DNA from: Pinisolibacter aquiterrae
GTDB taxonomy: Bacteria > Pseudomonadota > Alphaproteobacteria > Rhizobiales > Ancalomicrobiaceae
DNA: 64,000 nucleotides
Direction: 5' to 3'
Assembly: GCF_019160155.1 (NCBI RefSeq)
Contig: NZ_JAFNIH010000041.1
Location: 62,001 to 126,000 of the forward strand
Shown: positions 1-9,176 of the stretch, one piece after another
Layout: each line of letters starts with the position of its first letter
Position numbering within the stretch: position 1 is the first letter of the stretch
Notes under the pieces: model-generated
Databases searched by the model: none
The model's input: the letters and a program-made list of their open reading frames with translations, nothing else
What the model was told of the DNA's origin: nothing
Translations under genes and position numbers: made by a program

Positions 1-1
1 C

Positions 2-271
2 CGCGCCAACATCCAGCCGCGCATCGCCGACTTCATCCGTCGCCATGCCCCCGGCGCCGTCGTCGCCGAACCCGTTCCGGTGGCCGAGCCGTCCGCCGAG
101 ATCGTCGAACCGGCGCCGACCGTGATGGCGGACACCGCGCCCGTGCCCGAGGTCGCCTCCGCGCCGGTGTCCGAAGTCGCAGCCGCTCCGGTCCCCGAAG
201 TCGCCTCGGCTCCGGTCGCGTCGGCCAGGCCCGCCGCCAGACAGCGCCGGGCGCCGGCCCGCAAGGGCTGA
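2..271 (+). CDS. C-terminal fragment of an unrecognised protein with an Ala/Pro/Val-rich tail
   Basis: An open frame enters from the left edge and stops at 269-271. The first ~20 visible residues (IQPRIADFIRRHAP) look like the end of a folded domain. The rest is low complexity: about four degenerate copies of APVPEVAS/APVSEVAA, then a basic Ala/Arg end. A GTG at 80 lies in the same frame, but nothing suggests a real start there. Such tails are common at the C-termini of alphaproteobacterial proteins and do not identify the family. The function cannot be assigned from this piece. Confidence 0.55.
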   Translation, partial: RANIQPRIADFIRRHAPGAVVAEPVPVAEPSAEIVEPAPTVMADTAPVPEVASAPVSEVAAAPVPEVASAPVASARPAARQRRAPARKG

Positions 272-400
272 GCGGAGGGGTGCCGCCCGCGCGCCTCTTG
301 AAAGCGGGGTGTCGGGGGGCCATCTCCTCGAACGTGAGCCGTGGACCGGGATCCGCTTCGGATCCCGGCGGCGGCGCCGTCGTCCCAGGAGGGGGCCTAC

Positions 401-823
401 ATGCGTAGCCATTCCATCGTTCGCAACGGTTTCAACCCCGTCTCGATCACCGTGATGGTGCTCGGCTTCATGCTCGCCTGGCCGCTCGGCCTGATGGTCC
501 TCGCCTATATCCTGTGGGGCGAGCGCTTCGGCTGGCGGGCGCGTGCCGCCGCCTTCTTCGACGGTGTGCGCGACGGCATCGCCCGCACCGGCTTTCGTTC
601 GGCCGGTCCCGGCGCCGGCTTCGGCTTCACCACCGGCAATGCCGCCTTCGACGCCTATCGCGCCCGCGAGCTGGAACGGCTCGAGGCCGAGCGTCGCCGC
701 CTCGACGAGGAGCGCCGCGAATTCGAGGCCTACATGAACCATCTGCGCCGCGCCCGCGACCAGGAGGAGTTCGACCGCTTCAAGGCCGAACGCTCGCGTC
801 GCCGTGGCCCGGACGTGATGTGA
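401..823 (+). CDS. DUF2852 family small membrane protein
   Basis: A 140-residue protein of unknown role. I chose the ATG at 401 because a strong purine-rich ribosome site (AGGAGGGGG) sits just upstream; the frame stays open back to 341 without a better start. Residues ~14-38 form one hydrophobic membrane segment. An Arg-rich stretch follows, then a charged Glu/Arg-rich helix (~85-135) likely to form a coiled coil. This layout (one helix, then a coiled coil with EAERRRLDEERREFE) is that of DUF2852, a family largely restricted to alphaproteobacteria. The next gene follows after 13 nt on the same strand, so the two are probably co-transcribed. Function is not known. Confidence 0.8.
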   Translation: MRSHSIVRNGFNPVSITVMVLGFMLAWPLGLMVLAYILWGERFGWRARAAAFFDGVRDGIARTGFRSAGPGAGFGFTTGNAAFDAYRARELERLEAERRRLDEERREFEAYMNHLRRARDQEEFDRFKAERSRRRGPDVM

Positions 824-836
824 GGCGACCCATCCC

Positions 837-1607
837 GTGTTCGCCCCGTCGCGGCGGCGGGTCGCCCCGCCGTCGCTGCCCGACCGTCTGACCCTCGCTC
901 TGCCGGACCGCGACGTCGACGTCGTCGTCCGAACCTCGGCGCGCGCGCGCCGGTTCACGCTGCGGCTCGGGGTCGGCGATCCCGTCCTGACCGTGCCGGA
1001 GCGCACCCGCCCCGCCGACGCGCTCGATTTCCTCGATCGCCATCGCGGCTGGCTCGCCGAACGTCTCGCCCGCCGCCCGGCGCCGGTGCCCTTCGCCGAC
1101 GGCGCGCTCCTGCCCTTTCGCGGCGAGATCCACCGGGTCGATCATCGCCCCGGGGCGCGCGGCACCGTCTGGCGCGAGACGGTCGAGGCGACGCTCGAGG
1201 CCGAGCCGCCGCGTCTGGTGGTCGCCGGCGGCGCCGATCACCTCCACCGGCGCCTCCGCGACTTTCTGATCCGCTCGGCCAAGGCCGACCTCGCTCCGGC
1301 GGTCGCCCGCCACGCCGCTCGCCTCGCGGTGGAGATCCGCAACCCGCGCATCCGCATCAAGGACACCCGCTCGCGCTGGGGCTCGTGCACCGCCGACGGG
1401 GAACTCTCCTTCTCCTGGCGGGTGGTGCTGGCGCCGCCCTTCGTGCTCGACTATCTCGCCGCCCACGAGGTCGCCCATCTCCGCGAGATGAACCATTCCC
1501 GCGACTTCTGGCGTCTGGTGCGCCAGACCTGCCCCGACATGGACGCCGGCCGCCGCTGGCTGAGGCTCCACGGCACCGGCCTGCACGGCTACGGCATCAC
1601 CGACTGA
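837..1607 (+). CDS. YgjP-like (M48/DUF45) zinc metallopeptidase domain protein
   Basis: A 256-residue cytosolic protein of the YgjP/UTP-pyrophosphatase-like metal-dependent hydrolase family. The diagnostic block is near the C-terminus: SRWGSC (179-184) followed by the zinc signature HEVAH (His210, Glu211, His214) and His220 in MNHSRDFW. The start is a GTG 13 nt after the DUF2852 stop; no ATG lies in a sensible place. No signal peptide or membrane helix is visible. The family resembles small zinc metalloproteases, but its in vivo substrates are poorly defined, so the call is to family only. Confidence 0.85.
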   Translation: MFAPSRRRVAPPSLPDRLTLALPDRDVDVVVRTSARARRFTLRLGVGDPVLTVPERTRPADALDFLDRHRGWLAERLARRPAPVPFADGALLPFRGEIHRVDHRPGARGTVWRETVEATLEAEPPRLVVAGGADHLHRRLRDFLIRSAKADLAPAVARHAARLAVEIRNPRIRIKDTRSRWGSCTADGELSFSWRVVLAPPFVLDYLAAHEVAHLREMNHSRDFWRLVRQTCPDMDAGRRWLRLHGTGLHGYGITD

Positions 1608-1636
1608 ACCCCTCGGACGCTCGCTCCCGATATCCC

Positions 1637-1666
1637 TTGGCCCGACGCCCCTTCGCCTGCTAAAAG
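1637..1666 (+). promoter_or_regulatory. Possible sigma-70-type promoter of the hisB operon
   Basis: TTGGCC (1637-1642), an 18-nt spacer, and TAAAAG (1661-1666), each matching 4 of 6 consensus positions. It would place a transcript start near 1673, about 27 nt before the hisB ATG. It is the only reasonable pair in the 92-nt gap after the metallopeptidase gene. Confidence 0.3.
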
Positions 1667-1699
1667 CGGCACGACTTTTCCTGAGCCGAGGGCATCCCC

Positions 1700-2293
1700 A
1701 TGCGTACCGCCTCCGTCGAGCGCAAGACGAAGGAGACCGACGTCTCCGTGACCGTGAACCTCGACGGGTCCGGCACCTACGACGTCGCGACCGGCATCGG
1801 CTTCTTCGACCACATGCTGGAACAACTCTCGCGCCATTCGCTGATCGACCTCACCGTCCGCGCGAAGGGCGACCTCCACATCGACCAGCACCACACCGTG
1901 GAAGACGTCGGCATCACGCTCGGTCTCGCGCTGAAGCGGGCGTTGGGCGACCTCGAGGGCATCCGTCGCTACGCCGACGTCCATCTGCCGATGGACGAGA
2001 CGCTGACCCGCGCCGCGATCGACGTCTCCGGCCGGCCCTTCCTGGTGTTCCGGATTCCCTTTTCGCGCGACAAGATCGGCGAGTTCGACACCGAACTCTT
2101 CGAGGAGTTCTTCCGCGCCTTCGCCTTCAACGCCGGGCTGACGCTGCACGTCGAGACGCTCTACGGCGTCAACAACCACCACATGATCGAGAGCGCCTTC
2201 AAGGCGACCGCTCGCGCGCTCGAGGCGGCGGTGGCGATCGACCCGCGCCGCGCCGGCACGATCCCCTCCACCAAGGGCTCGCTCGGAGACTGA
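1700..2293 (+). CDS. hisB: Imidazoleglycerol-phosphate dehydratase
   Basis: A 197-residue monofunctional HisB: it dehydrates imidazole-glycerol phosphate to imidazole-acetol phosphate, the sixth step of histidine synthesis. The two manganese-binding His clusters are both present: DQHHTVED (62-69) and NNHHMIES (158-165), along with [15 protein letters not shown] (32-46). Length is standard for the stand-alone enzyme without a phosphatase domain. It opens a his cluster that continues with a DUF2628 gene 2 nt later, hisH and hisA. Confidence 0.97.
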   Translation: MRTASVERKTKETDVSVTVNLDGSGTYDVATGIGFFDHMLEQLSRHSLIDLTVRAKGDLHIDQHHTVEDVGITLGLALKRALGDLEGIRRYADVHLPMDETLTRAAIDVSGRPFLVFRIPFSRDKIGEFDTELFEEFFRAFAFNAGLTLHVETLYGVNNHHMIESAFKATARALEAAVAIDPRRAGTIPSTKGSLGD

Positions 2294-2295
2294 TC

Positions 2296-2814
2296 ATGGC
2301 GACCTTCACGGTCCATGCGCCCGCAGGCGAGATCGCCGACGCCGCCCGCGCCGACGCGCTCGTCTTCGTGCCGGAGAAAGGCTCCTGGGCCGCGCTCCTG
2401 GTGCCGTTCCTATGGGCGCCGTGGCATCGGCTGTGGTGGGTCTTCCTCGGCTGGCTCGCGGTGACGCTCGCCCTCGAGGGCGTCGATCGCCTCGTCGATC
2501 CGACCCTCGCCACGATCCTGTCGACGGCCTTCATGATCTGGTTCGCCCTCGCCGCCGCCGAACTGCGGCGCTGGAGCCTGGAGCGGCGCGGCTATCGCCT
2601 CGTCGGCGTGGTCGAGGCGAGCGACGTCATCGAGGCGGAATGCCGCTTCCTCGGAGGTCTCGCCGATCCGGCTCGCCCGCGCTTCGGCGAGGTGGTGACG
2701 CCGGCCCGGCCGCGTCCCGAACCGGCGACCGCGCCGGCCGTGACGCGCCCGACCTCCCCCGATCTGCCGCCCGTCGTCGGATGGGCCGTTCCCAAACCCG
2801 GAGACCGTCCATGA
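2296..2814 (+). CDS. DUF2628 domain protein in the his cluster
   Basis: A 172-residue protein starting 2 nt after hisB; its stop overlaps the hisH start codon (ATGA), so it is translationally coupled to hisH. A central hydrophobic region (~residues 33-85, with a [10 protein letters not shown] segment) forms two or three membrane segments. The tail from ~130 is Pro/Ala/Arg-rich. DUF2628 genes lie between hisB and hisH in many Hyphomicrobiales, but no role in histidine synthesis is known; the association may be positional only. Confidence 0.85.
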   Translation: MATFTVHAPAGEIADAARADALVFVPEKGSWAALLVPFLWAPWHRLWWVFLGWLAVTLALEGVDRLVDPTLATILSTAFMIWFALAAAELRRWSLERRGYRLVGVVEASDVIEAECRFLGGLADPARPRFGEVVTPARPRPEPATAPAVTRPTSPDLPPVVGWAVPKPGDRP

Positions 2815-3461
2815 CCGTCGCGCTCATCGATTACGGCGCCGGCAATCTGCGTTCGGCCGAAAAGGGCCTGGAGCGGGTCGCCCACGAGATCGGCCGCGAT
2901 CAGAAGATCCTGCTCACCCGCGACCCCGACGTGGTGGCCAAGGCCGACCGCGTCGTCCTGCCCGGCGACGGCGCCTTCCCCTTCTGTCGGCGCGGCGTCG
3001 CGGCGATCGACGGCATGGAGGAGGCCATCCGCGACTTCGTCGAGGTCAAGGGCCGGCCCTTCCTCGGCATCTGCGTCGGCATGCAGCTTCTCGCCACGCG
3101 CGGCCTCGAGCACGAGTCGACCGACGGCTTCGGCTGGATCGACGGCGTCGTGAAGGCGATCGATCCCGGCCCCGAGCGGCTCAAGGTGCCGCACATGGGC
3201 TGGAACACGATGAATCTGGTCAATCCGCACCCGGTCCTCGACGGATTGGCGCTCGGCCCCGACGGGCTCCACGCCTATTTCCTGCATTCCTACGCCTTCG
3301 AGGTGACCCACCACGCCGATCTCGTCGCCACCGCCGACTACGGCGGCCGGGTGACCGCGATCGTGGCGCGCAACAACGTCGTCGGCACCCAGTTTCATCC
3401 CGAGAAGAGCCAGCGCCTCGGCCTCGCCCTCCTCGCCAACTTCCTGAAATGGGCGCCGTGA
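2811..3461 (+). CDS. hisH: Imidazole glycerol phosphate synthase, glutamine amidotransferase subunit
   Basis: A 216-residue class I glutamine amidotransferase that hydrolyses glutamine and passes ammonia to HisF to form imidazole-glycerol phosphate and AICAR. The catalytic triad is visible: Cys88 in GICVGMQLL, and His196 and Glu198 in FHPEKSQ. The N-terminal [10 protein letters not shown] block is typical. I chose the ATG at 2811, overlapping the previous stop by 4 nt; the frame is open further upstream, but that part is antisense-like shadow of DUF2628. Its obligate partner HisF is not in this window. Confidence 0.96.
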   Translation: MTVALIDYGAGNLRSAEKGLERVAHEIGRDQKILLTRDPDVVAKADRVVLPGDGAFPFCRRGVAAIDGMEEAIRDFVEVKGRPFLGICVGMQLLATRGLEHESTDGFGWIDGVVKAIDPGPERLKVPHMGWNTMNLVNPHPVLDGLALGPDGLHAYFLHSYAFEVTHHADLVATADYGGRVTAIVARNNVVGTQFHPEKSQRLGLALLANFLKWAP

Positions 3462-3483
3462 GGCGGCCGACGAGAGACGCGTG

Positions 3484-4221
3484 ATGATTCTCTTCCCCGC
3501 CATCGACCTGAAGGATGGTCAGTGCGTTCGCCTGAAGCTCGGCGAGATGGACCAGGCGACCGTCTACAACGACGATCCCGCCGCCCAGGCCCGCGCCTTC
3601 GCCGATCTCGGCTTCCCGTTCCTGCACGTGGTCGATCTCAACGGCGCCTTCGCCGGCCGCTCGGTCAACGGCGCGGCGGTCGAGGCGATCCTCGCCGCCG
3701 TCGCGGGGCGGATGAAGGTCCAGCTCGGCGGCGGCATCCGCGATCTCGAGGCCATCGAGGGCTGGCTCGCCAAGGGCCTCGCCCGCGTCATCCTCGGCAC
3801 CGTGGCGGTGCGCGACCCGGCCCTGGTGAAGGAGGCCTGCCGCCGCTTTCCCGGCCGCATCGTCGTCGGCATCGACGCCAAGGGCGGCAAGGTCGCGGTC
3901 GAGGGCTGGGCGGAGGGCTCGGAGCTCTCGGCGGTCGATCTGGCGCGGAAGTTCGAGGACGCCGGCGTGGCGGCGATCGTCTATACCGACATCGACCGCG
4001 ACGGCATTCTGAAGGGCCTCAACATGCCCTCGACGCTGGAGCTCGCCCGCGCCGTCTCGATCCCGGTCATCGCCTCCGGCGGCCTTGCCTCGATCGACGA
4101 CGTGAAGGCGATGCTCGCGCCGCAAGCGCGCCTCCTCGAGGGCGCCATCACCGGCCGCGCCCTCTACGACGGCCGTCTCGATCCGCGCGAAGCTCTGGCG
4201 CTCATCGCCGCCGCCGGGTGA
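3484..4221 (+). CDS. hisA: ProFAR isomerase (HisA)
   Basis: A 245-residue (beta-alpha)8 barrel that isomerises ProFAR to PRFAR in histidine synthesis. The paired catalytic aspartates expected in the family are Asp8 (PAIDLKDG) and Asp131 (GIDAKGGK). Phosphate-binding loops LGGGIRD (81-87) and ASGGLAS lie in the two half barrels. The ATG at 3484 is preferred; a GTG immediately before it at 3481 is an alternative. It ends the visible his group: the next gene is an Hsp20, not hisF. Confidence 0.96.
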   Translation: MILFPAIDLKDGQCVRLKLGEMDQATVYNDDPAAQARAFADLGFPFLHVVDLNGAFAGRSVNGAAVEAILAAVAGRMKVQLGGGIRDLEAIEGWLAKGLARVILGTVAVRDPALVKEACRRFPGRIVVGIDAKGGKVAVEGWAEGSELSAVDLARKFEDAGVAAIVYTDIDRDGILKGLNMPSTLELARAVSIPVIASGGLASIDDVKAMLAPQARLLEGAITGRALYDGRLDPREALALIAAAG

Positions 4222-4260
4222 GGCGCCTCGCGCGCGCGTCTTCCTCGCCGATCCCCCCGC

Positions 4261-4289
4261 CTTGAACCGTCGCCTCGCGCCTCCCATAT
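4261..4289 (+). promoter_or_regulatory. Candidate heat-shock sigma (RpoH) promoter of hsp20
   Basis: CTTGAA (4261-4266), a 15-nt spacer, then TCCCATAT (4282-4289). The first element matches the sigma-32 -35 consensus exactly; the second matches the enterobacterial -10 consensus CCCCATNT at 7 of 8 positions. It begins 40 nt after the hisA stop and gives a 5' leader of roughly 85 nt before hsp20. Confidence 0.5.
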
Positions 4290-4381
4290 TCGGAAGGTCG
4301 GGTCTCGACCCGTCGTCGATGGTCGCCTCGCCGGAGGGGCCGTCGTCCCGAACAACGGGTCGCTTCCACGAGGGCCTGACC
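4290..4381 (+). promoter_or_regulatory. Possible ROSE-like RNA thermometer leader of hsp20
   Basis: The leader ends in UCGCU (4360-4364), a 6-nt loop, and AGGG (4371-4374), the probable ribosome site 7 nt before the ATG. Pairing UCGCU with AGGG leaves a bulged G, the arrangement known from ROSE elements in rhizobial small heat-shock genes (UYGCU against the Shine-Dalgarno). Leader length also fits. Upstream stems were not folded computationally, so this is suggestive only. Confidence 0.35.
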
Positions 4382-4813
4382 ATGTCGCGTTTTCCGGGCT
4401 TCTCCAGCCCCTTTCTTCTCGGCTTCGACGAGATCGAGCGTGTTCTCGATCGCGTCTCCAAGGCCGCCAACGACGGTTACCCGCCCTACAACATCGAGCG
4501 GATCGAAAGTCCCGATGGGGGCCGGGAGGTCCTGCGGATCACGCTGGCGGTGGCGGGCTTCACCCGCGACCAGCTCGACGTGACCATCGAGGACAGCCAG
4601 CTCGTCATTCGTGGTCGCCAGAACGACGACGATCGCACCCGCCAGTTCCTGCATCGCGGCATCGCCGCGCGTCAGTTCAGCCGGGTGTTCGTCTTGGCCG
4701 AGGGCATCGAAGTGGCCGGCGCCGAACTGAAGGACGGCCTGTTGGCGATCGATCTGGGGCGGCCCGAACCCGAACGGGTGATCCGCCGGATCGACATCGC
4801 CACCACCGAGTGA
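4382..4813 (+). CDS. Small heat-shock protein, Hsp20/IbpA family
   Basis: A 143-residue ATP-independent holdase. The alpha-crystallin domain spans about residues 35-125, with typical strands ITLAVAGFTRDQLDVTIED and the LVIRGRQ block; the C-terminal extension is short. I chose the ATG at 4382 (MSRFPGFSS), in line with family N-termini; the frame is open upstream to 4262 but would run across the heat-shock promoter. It binds unfolding proteins in the cytosol. Regulation is probably by RpoH plus an RNA thermometer in the leader. The DUF1150 gene follows after 74 nt, a pairing common in Hyphomicrobiales. Confidence 0.92.
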   Translation: MSRFPGFSSPFLLGFDEIERVLDRVSKAANDGYPPYNIERIESPDGGREVLRITLAVAGFTRDQLDVTIEDSQLVIRGRQNDDDRTRQFLHRGIAARQFSRVFVLAEGIEVAGAELKDGLLAIDLGRPEPERVIRRIDIATTE

Positions 4814-4887
4814 TCCCGGTCGACGACCGGACCGCCCCATCGATCGAAGAAAGCGGCGGGCGCGTGAGGCGCTCGCGAGGAGGAACC

Positions 4888-5136
4888 ATGGCTCATCGTA
4901 TCGACGTCGCCCCCGAGGTCCTCGCCCAGATCGGCGTCGGACACATTGCCTATCTGCGTGAAATGTCGTCGGAGGACTTGCTGCGCGCCTTCCCCGGCGC
5001 CCCCGAGCTGCCGCCGGGCCTGCGCCTGTGGGCGCTGATCGGCGCCGCCGGCGAACCGATCATGGTCGCCGACGATCGCGATCTCGCGCTCGAGAGCGCC
5101 CGCGAACATGATCTGGTGCCGGTTTCGCTGCACTGA
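4888..5136 (+). CDS. DUF1150 family protein
   Basis: An 82-residue soluble protein of the DUF1150 family, recognised from the IGVGHIAYLREM start and the GEPIMVADDRDLALESA end. I chose the ATG at 4888 behind a strong GAGGAGGAACC ribosome site; an upstream in-frame start at 4810 overlaps hsp20 and lacks one. The gene sits directly after hsp20, as in many related genomes, which hints at co-expression in stress. No catalytic motif is visible and no biochemical role is known. Confidence 0.85.
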   Translation: MAHRIDVAPEVLAQIGVGHIAYLREMSSEDLLRAFPGAPELPPGLRLWALIGAAGEPIMVADDRDLALESAREHDLVPVSLH

Positions 5137-5143
5137 CCGACCG

Positions 5144-5166
5144 CGACGGGGCGTAAGGCCCCGTCG
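5144..5166. terminator. Bidirectional hairpin between DUF1150 and ptsN
   Basis: A perfect 9-bp stem, CGACGGGGC (5144-5152) with GCCCCGTCG (5158-5166) and a 5-nt loop, lies between two convergent genes. There is no U-tract, so termination would depend on the GC stem or on Rho. Confidence 0.5.
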
Positions 5167-5181
5167 GCCGTCGCGCGCCGT

Positions 5182-5646
5182 TCAGGCGGCGTCGGGCTCG
5201 ACCGAGTGGACGAGCAGCGCGTAGAGCGCGTGCGGGTCCCGGCAGGCCCGGAGTTTGGCGGTGAAGGAGGCGTTGCGCATCACCCGGGCGATCCGCGCCA
5301 GGGCCTTGAGATGGTCCGCGCCCGCGCCCGCCGGCGACAGCAGCGTGACGATCAGATCGACCGGCTGACCGTCCGTCGCCTCGAAGTCGATCGGCCGTTC
5401 CAGCCGCGCGAACAGCGCCACCGTCCGATCGAGCGCCTCGATCGTGGCATGCGGCACGGCGACGCCGTGACCGACGCCGGTCGAGCCGAGCCGCTCGCGT
5501 TGAGTCAGCCGCTCGAACACGTCGCGTTCGTCGAGATCGGTGATACGGGCGGCGCGAGCGGCCAGTTCCTGCAGAACCTGCTTCTTGTTGCCGGCCCGCA
5601 GACTGGGCAGCACGGCTTCGAAGCCGATGAGATCACCGAGGTCCAT
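5182..5646 (-). CDS. ptsN: Nitrogen PTS enzyme IIA (EIIA-Ntr)
   Basis: A 154-residue PTS_EIIA type 2 domain protein, the terminal phosphocarrier of the nitrogen phosphotransferase system (PtsP-NPr-PtsN). It acts by regulatory contacts (potassium transport, sigma-54-linked metabolism) rather than sugar uptake. The phospho-accepting His is His66 in GHGVAVPHA. I chose the start at 5646 (MDLGDLIGF), which matches the family N-terminus; the frame runs 36 codons further upstream without support. It is the third gene after rpoN and hpf on the same strand, the conserved order in proteobacteria. Confidence 0.94.
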   Translation of the reverse strand: MDLGDLIGFEAVLPSLRAGNKKQVLQELAARAARITDLDERDVFERLTQRERLGSTGVGHGVAVPHATIEALDRTVALFARLERPIDFEATDGQPVDLIVTLLSPAGAGADHLKALARIARVMRNASFTAKLRACRDPHALYALLVHSVEPDAA

Positions 5647-5823
5647 CGATCGGGTCTTCCATGGGGCCGGTCCGGAGCGCGTCGTCGCTCGAGGAGGCGC
5701 GCGGGATCCCTTGAGGACGTCGTGCCGAAAGTGGGCTCGCCCGGCCTCCGGCACAACTCGAGACTTTCCCTCATGGGGTCTTCTCGGCCGCCGGCGAGCC
5801 GCCGACCGAGAAGAGCGCCGGGG

Positions 5824-6399
5824 TCAGGCGACGGCCGTCAGGCTCGGGTCGACCCAGCCGATGTTGCCGTCGTCGCGGCGATAGACGACGTTGAGGCCGC
5901 CGTTGGCCGCGTTGCGGAACATCACGAAGGCCGCGGCGGTCAGGTCGAGTTCCTGAACCGCGTCGCCGACGGTGAGGGTCTTGAGCGGCTTGGTGCTCTC
6001 CGCGATCACCGCCGGATGGAAGTCGACGGGGACCTCCTCGTCCTCGGCCGTGGCCTCGAGCACGCGATAGGCGGTCTCCGCCACCTGGGCGCGGCCCTGG
6101 GCGGCATTGTGGTCGCTGAGACGGCGCTTGTAGCGGCGCAGTTGCTTCTCGATGCGGTCGATCGCCTGATCGACGCTGAGATAGGGATCCTGTGCCGCTC
6201 CGACCGCCTGTACGGTGATGCCGGTGCCCAGATGCAGAGCGCATTCCGTGCGGAAGCCGATGCCTTCCTTCTCCACGGTGGCGTGGCCCTTGAAGGAGCC
6301 GCTGAAATATTTGGCGAGTGCTTCACCGACGCGCGTTTCCGCGTGGCCGCGGAGCGATTCGCCGATGTCGACGTTCTTGCCGGAAACCCTGAGGGTCAT
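5824..6399 (-). CDS. hpf: Long-form ribosome hibernation promoting factor
   Basis: A 191-residue HPF. The N-terminal ~100 residues form the ribosome-binding S30AE domain (MTLRVSGKNVDIGESLRGHA). The C-terminal ~60 residues (PLKTLTVGDAVQELDLTAAAFVMFRNA) are the dimerisation domain of the long form, which makes 100S ribosomes alone in stationary phase. The ATG at 6399 is the family start; the longer open frame upstream crosses rpoN's shadow. It lies between rpoN and ptsN, so expression with sigma-54 genes is likely, with the large hairpin at 6477-6509 between them. Confidence 0.95.
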   Translation of the reverse strand: MTLRVSGKNVDIGESLRGHAETRVGEALAKYFSGSFKGHATVEKEGIGFRTECALHLGTGITVQAVGAAQDPYLSVDQAIDRIEKQLRRYKRRLSDHNAAQGRAQVAETAYRVLEATAEDEEVPVDFHPAVIAESTKPLKTLTVGDAVQELDLTAAAFVMFRNAANGGLNVVYRRDDGNIGWVDPSLTAVA

Positions 6400-6476
6400 G
6401 TTTCTTCGACCTCCCGGTCGGGCGCCGTCTCCGGGAAGAGGCGGCGGCCTTCTTGATGTTGTCCCGCCCCCGTCTC

Positions 6477-6509
6477 GGCGCCTCCGGGATCGGTGATCCC
6501 CGAGGCGCC
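6477..6509 (-). other. Large hairpin between rpoN and hpf
   Basis: Two 15-nt arms (6477-6491 and 6495-6509) pair with one mismatch around a 3-nt loop. It lies 85 nt downstream of the rpoN stop and 78 nt upstream of the hpf start, on the path of rpoN-to-hpf transcription. No U-tract follows. It could be a partial terminator or a processing/stability hairpin that lets hpf be expressed apart from rpoN. Confidence 0.45.
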
Positions 6510-6593
6510 CCGGGTCGGGGGCGAACGTCGGACGATCGTCTTCGGTCCTCCCGCGACCTCTGGGCGAGGGACGCGGGTGCCGAGCCGATCGCT

Positions 6594-8186
6594 TCAGGCC
6601 AACGCCTGCTTCTCGCGGCGGCGTTGGACGGAAGAGGGTATGTTCATCGCCTCGCGGTATTTTGCGACCGTGCGGCGGGCGATGTCGATTCCTGAATCTC
6701 TGAGCATCTTGACGATCGTGTCGTCCGACAGCACGTCGCGCGCCGTCTCGCGGTCGATCAGTTCCTTGATCTTGTGGCGGACCGATTCGGAGGAGTGCGC
6801 CTCGCCCCCCTCGGAAGAAGCTATGGACGAGGTGAAGAAGTACTTCAACTCGAAGATTCCTCGGCTCGTCGCCATGTACTTGTTCGAGGTGACCCGGCTG
6901 ACCGTGCTCTCGTGCATCCCGACCGCGTCGGCGATCATCCGGAGGTTGAGCGGCTTGAGGTGGCGGATGCCGTGGGTCAGGAAGGCGTCCTGCTGACGCA
7001 CGATCTCGGTGGAGACCTTGAGGATCGTCTTGGCGCGCTGATCGAGGCTCTTCACCAGCCAATTGGCCGTCTGCATGCAGTCGGACAGATAGAGCTTGTC
7101 CTTCTCACCCTTCGCCGTCTTGGCGATCCGCGCGAAATAGCTCTGATTGACCAGAACCTTGGGCAGGGTCTCGCTGTTCAGCTCGACCAGCCAGCCACCG
7201 TCGGGGCCGGCGCGCACGACGACGTCCGGCACGATCGGCTGGACGAGCGTCGAGCCGAAGGCGTTGCCGGGCTTGGGATTGAGCGCGCGGATCTCGCCGA
7301 TCATCTCGGCGAGATCGTCGTCGTCGACCTTGGTCAGGCGCCTGAGCGCTGCGAAGTCGCGCCGCGCCAGAAGCTCGAGATTGGCGACCAGCGCCTGCAT
7401 CGCCGGATCGAAGCGATCACGCTCCTTGAGCTGGAGGGCGAGACATTCGGAGAGGTCGCGGGCGCCGACCCCGGCCGGATCGAAGCTCTGGATCAGCGCC
7501 AGCACCGCCTCGACCATCTCGATCGGCGCGCCGAGCTTGTCGGCGACGCTCTCGACGTCGGTGCGCAGATAGCCCGCCTCGTCGATGCTGTCGATCAGAT
7601 GACGGCCGATGATCCGCCGTGTCGGATCGCCGACCGCGAGCGCCAGCTGCTCGGCGAGATGGTCGGCGAGCGAGACCTCGACCGCGACGAAGGATTCCAG
7701 ATTGTAGTCCTCGCCGCCACCGCCGCTGCCCGAGCCGGCGGACGAGGACTGCGACCAGTTCTCGCCGACCAGCCGGGTCGGGTCCATGCCCTCGGCCGGG
7801 CCGTCGTCCTGGAACACGTTGGTGAAATCGGCGTCGAGCCGCTCGCCGATCTCCGGCGAGGCGCTCTCGAAGGCGGTGTCGAGATCGGGGCCGGCGGTGG
7901 CGGCGGGGAAGTCGCCGGCCGCCTCGAAGTCGGCGCCGCCGTCGAAGTCGCCGCCCTCGGGCGCGCCGCTCGCCTCGGCCGGGCTCTCGCCGGCGGAGGC
8001 CTCGGCCACGACCGGCCGATCCTCGCCCTCGTCGCGTTCGAGCAGCGGATTGCGTTCGAGTTCGTTCTCGACATAGGCCACGAGATCGAGGTTGCCCAGC
8101 TGTAGCAGCTTGATCGCCTGCATCAGCTGAGGCGTCATCACCAGAGACTGGCTCTGTCTGAGCTCCAGTTTCGGGCTGAGCGCCAT
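6594..8186 (-). CDS. rpoN: RNA polymerase sigma-54 factor
   Basis: A 530-residue sigma-54. Region I (MALSPKLELRQSQSLVMTP) is the activator-contact Gln/Leu-rich start; region II (~50-150) is acidic; the core-binding and DNA-binding domains follow. The RpoN box ARRTVAKYRE (503-512), which reads the -24 element, is intact. It directs RNA polymerase to nitrogen-assimilation and other promoters that need AAA+ activators such as NtrC. Genes downstream are hpf and ptsN; lptB lies 140 nt upstream on the same strand, giving the usual lptA-lptB-rpoN order. Confidence 0.97.
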   Translation of the reverse strand: MALSPKLELRQSQSLVMTPQLMQAIKLLQLGNLDLVAYVENELERNPLLERDEGEDRPVVAEASAGESPAEASGAPEGGDFDGGADFEAAGDFPAATAGPDLDTAFESASPEIGERLDADFTNVFQDDGPAEGMDPTRLVGENWSQSSSAGSGSGGGGEDYNLESFVAVEVSLADHLAEQLALAVGDPTRRIIGRHLIDSIDEAGYLRTDVESVADKLGAPIEMVEAVLALIQSFDPAGVGARDLSECLALQLKERDRFDPAMQALVANLELLARRDFAALRRLTKVDDDDLAEMIGEIRALNPKPGNAFGSTLVQPIVPDVVVRAGPDGGWLVELNSETLPKVLVNQSYFARIAKTAKGEKDKLYLSDCMQTANWLVKSLDQRAKTILKVSTEIVRQQDAFLTHGIRHLKPLNLRMIADAVGMHESTVSRVTSNKYMATSRGIFELKYFFTSSIASSEGGEAHSSESVRHKIKELIDRETARDVLSDDTIVKMLRDSGIDIARRTVAKYREAMNIPSSVQRRREKQALA

Positions 8187-8326
8187 CGGGGCTTCAATAT
8201 CCTCGCTTCCCGGTCCACGTGCATGTGGTCCGGATCTTGCCTCTCGTCTCCCTAGACGTTAGCTCGGGTTCGTCTCCCGGCAAAGCGAAAACGAGAGCTC
8301 GGCGACGAAAGTGTCCGCGAGCCTCT

Positions 8327-9121
<795 letters not shown>

Positions 9122-9176
9122 GGCCGACCTCCGGCAGGGAACGGGAACGGCGCGCGGGCGCCACGGCTCGGCATGG

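Noticed and set aside
2412-2810. Longer hisH frame starting inside the DUF2628 gene
   Set aside because: The extra 133 residues are Arg/Pro-rich shadow; the ATGA overlap and the IDYGAGN family start fix 2811.
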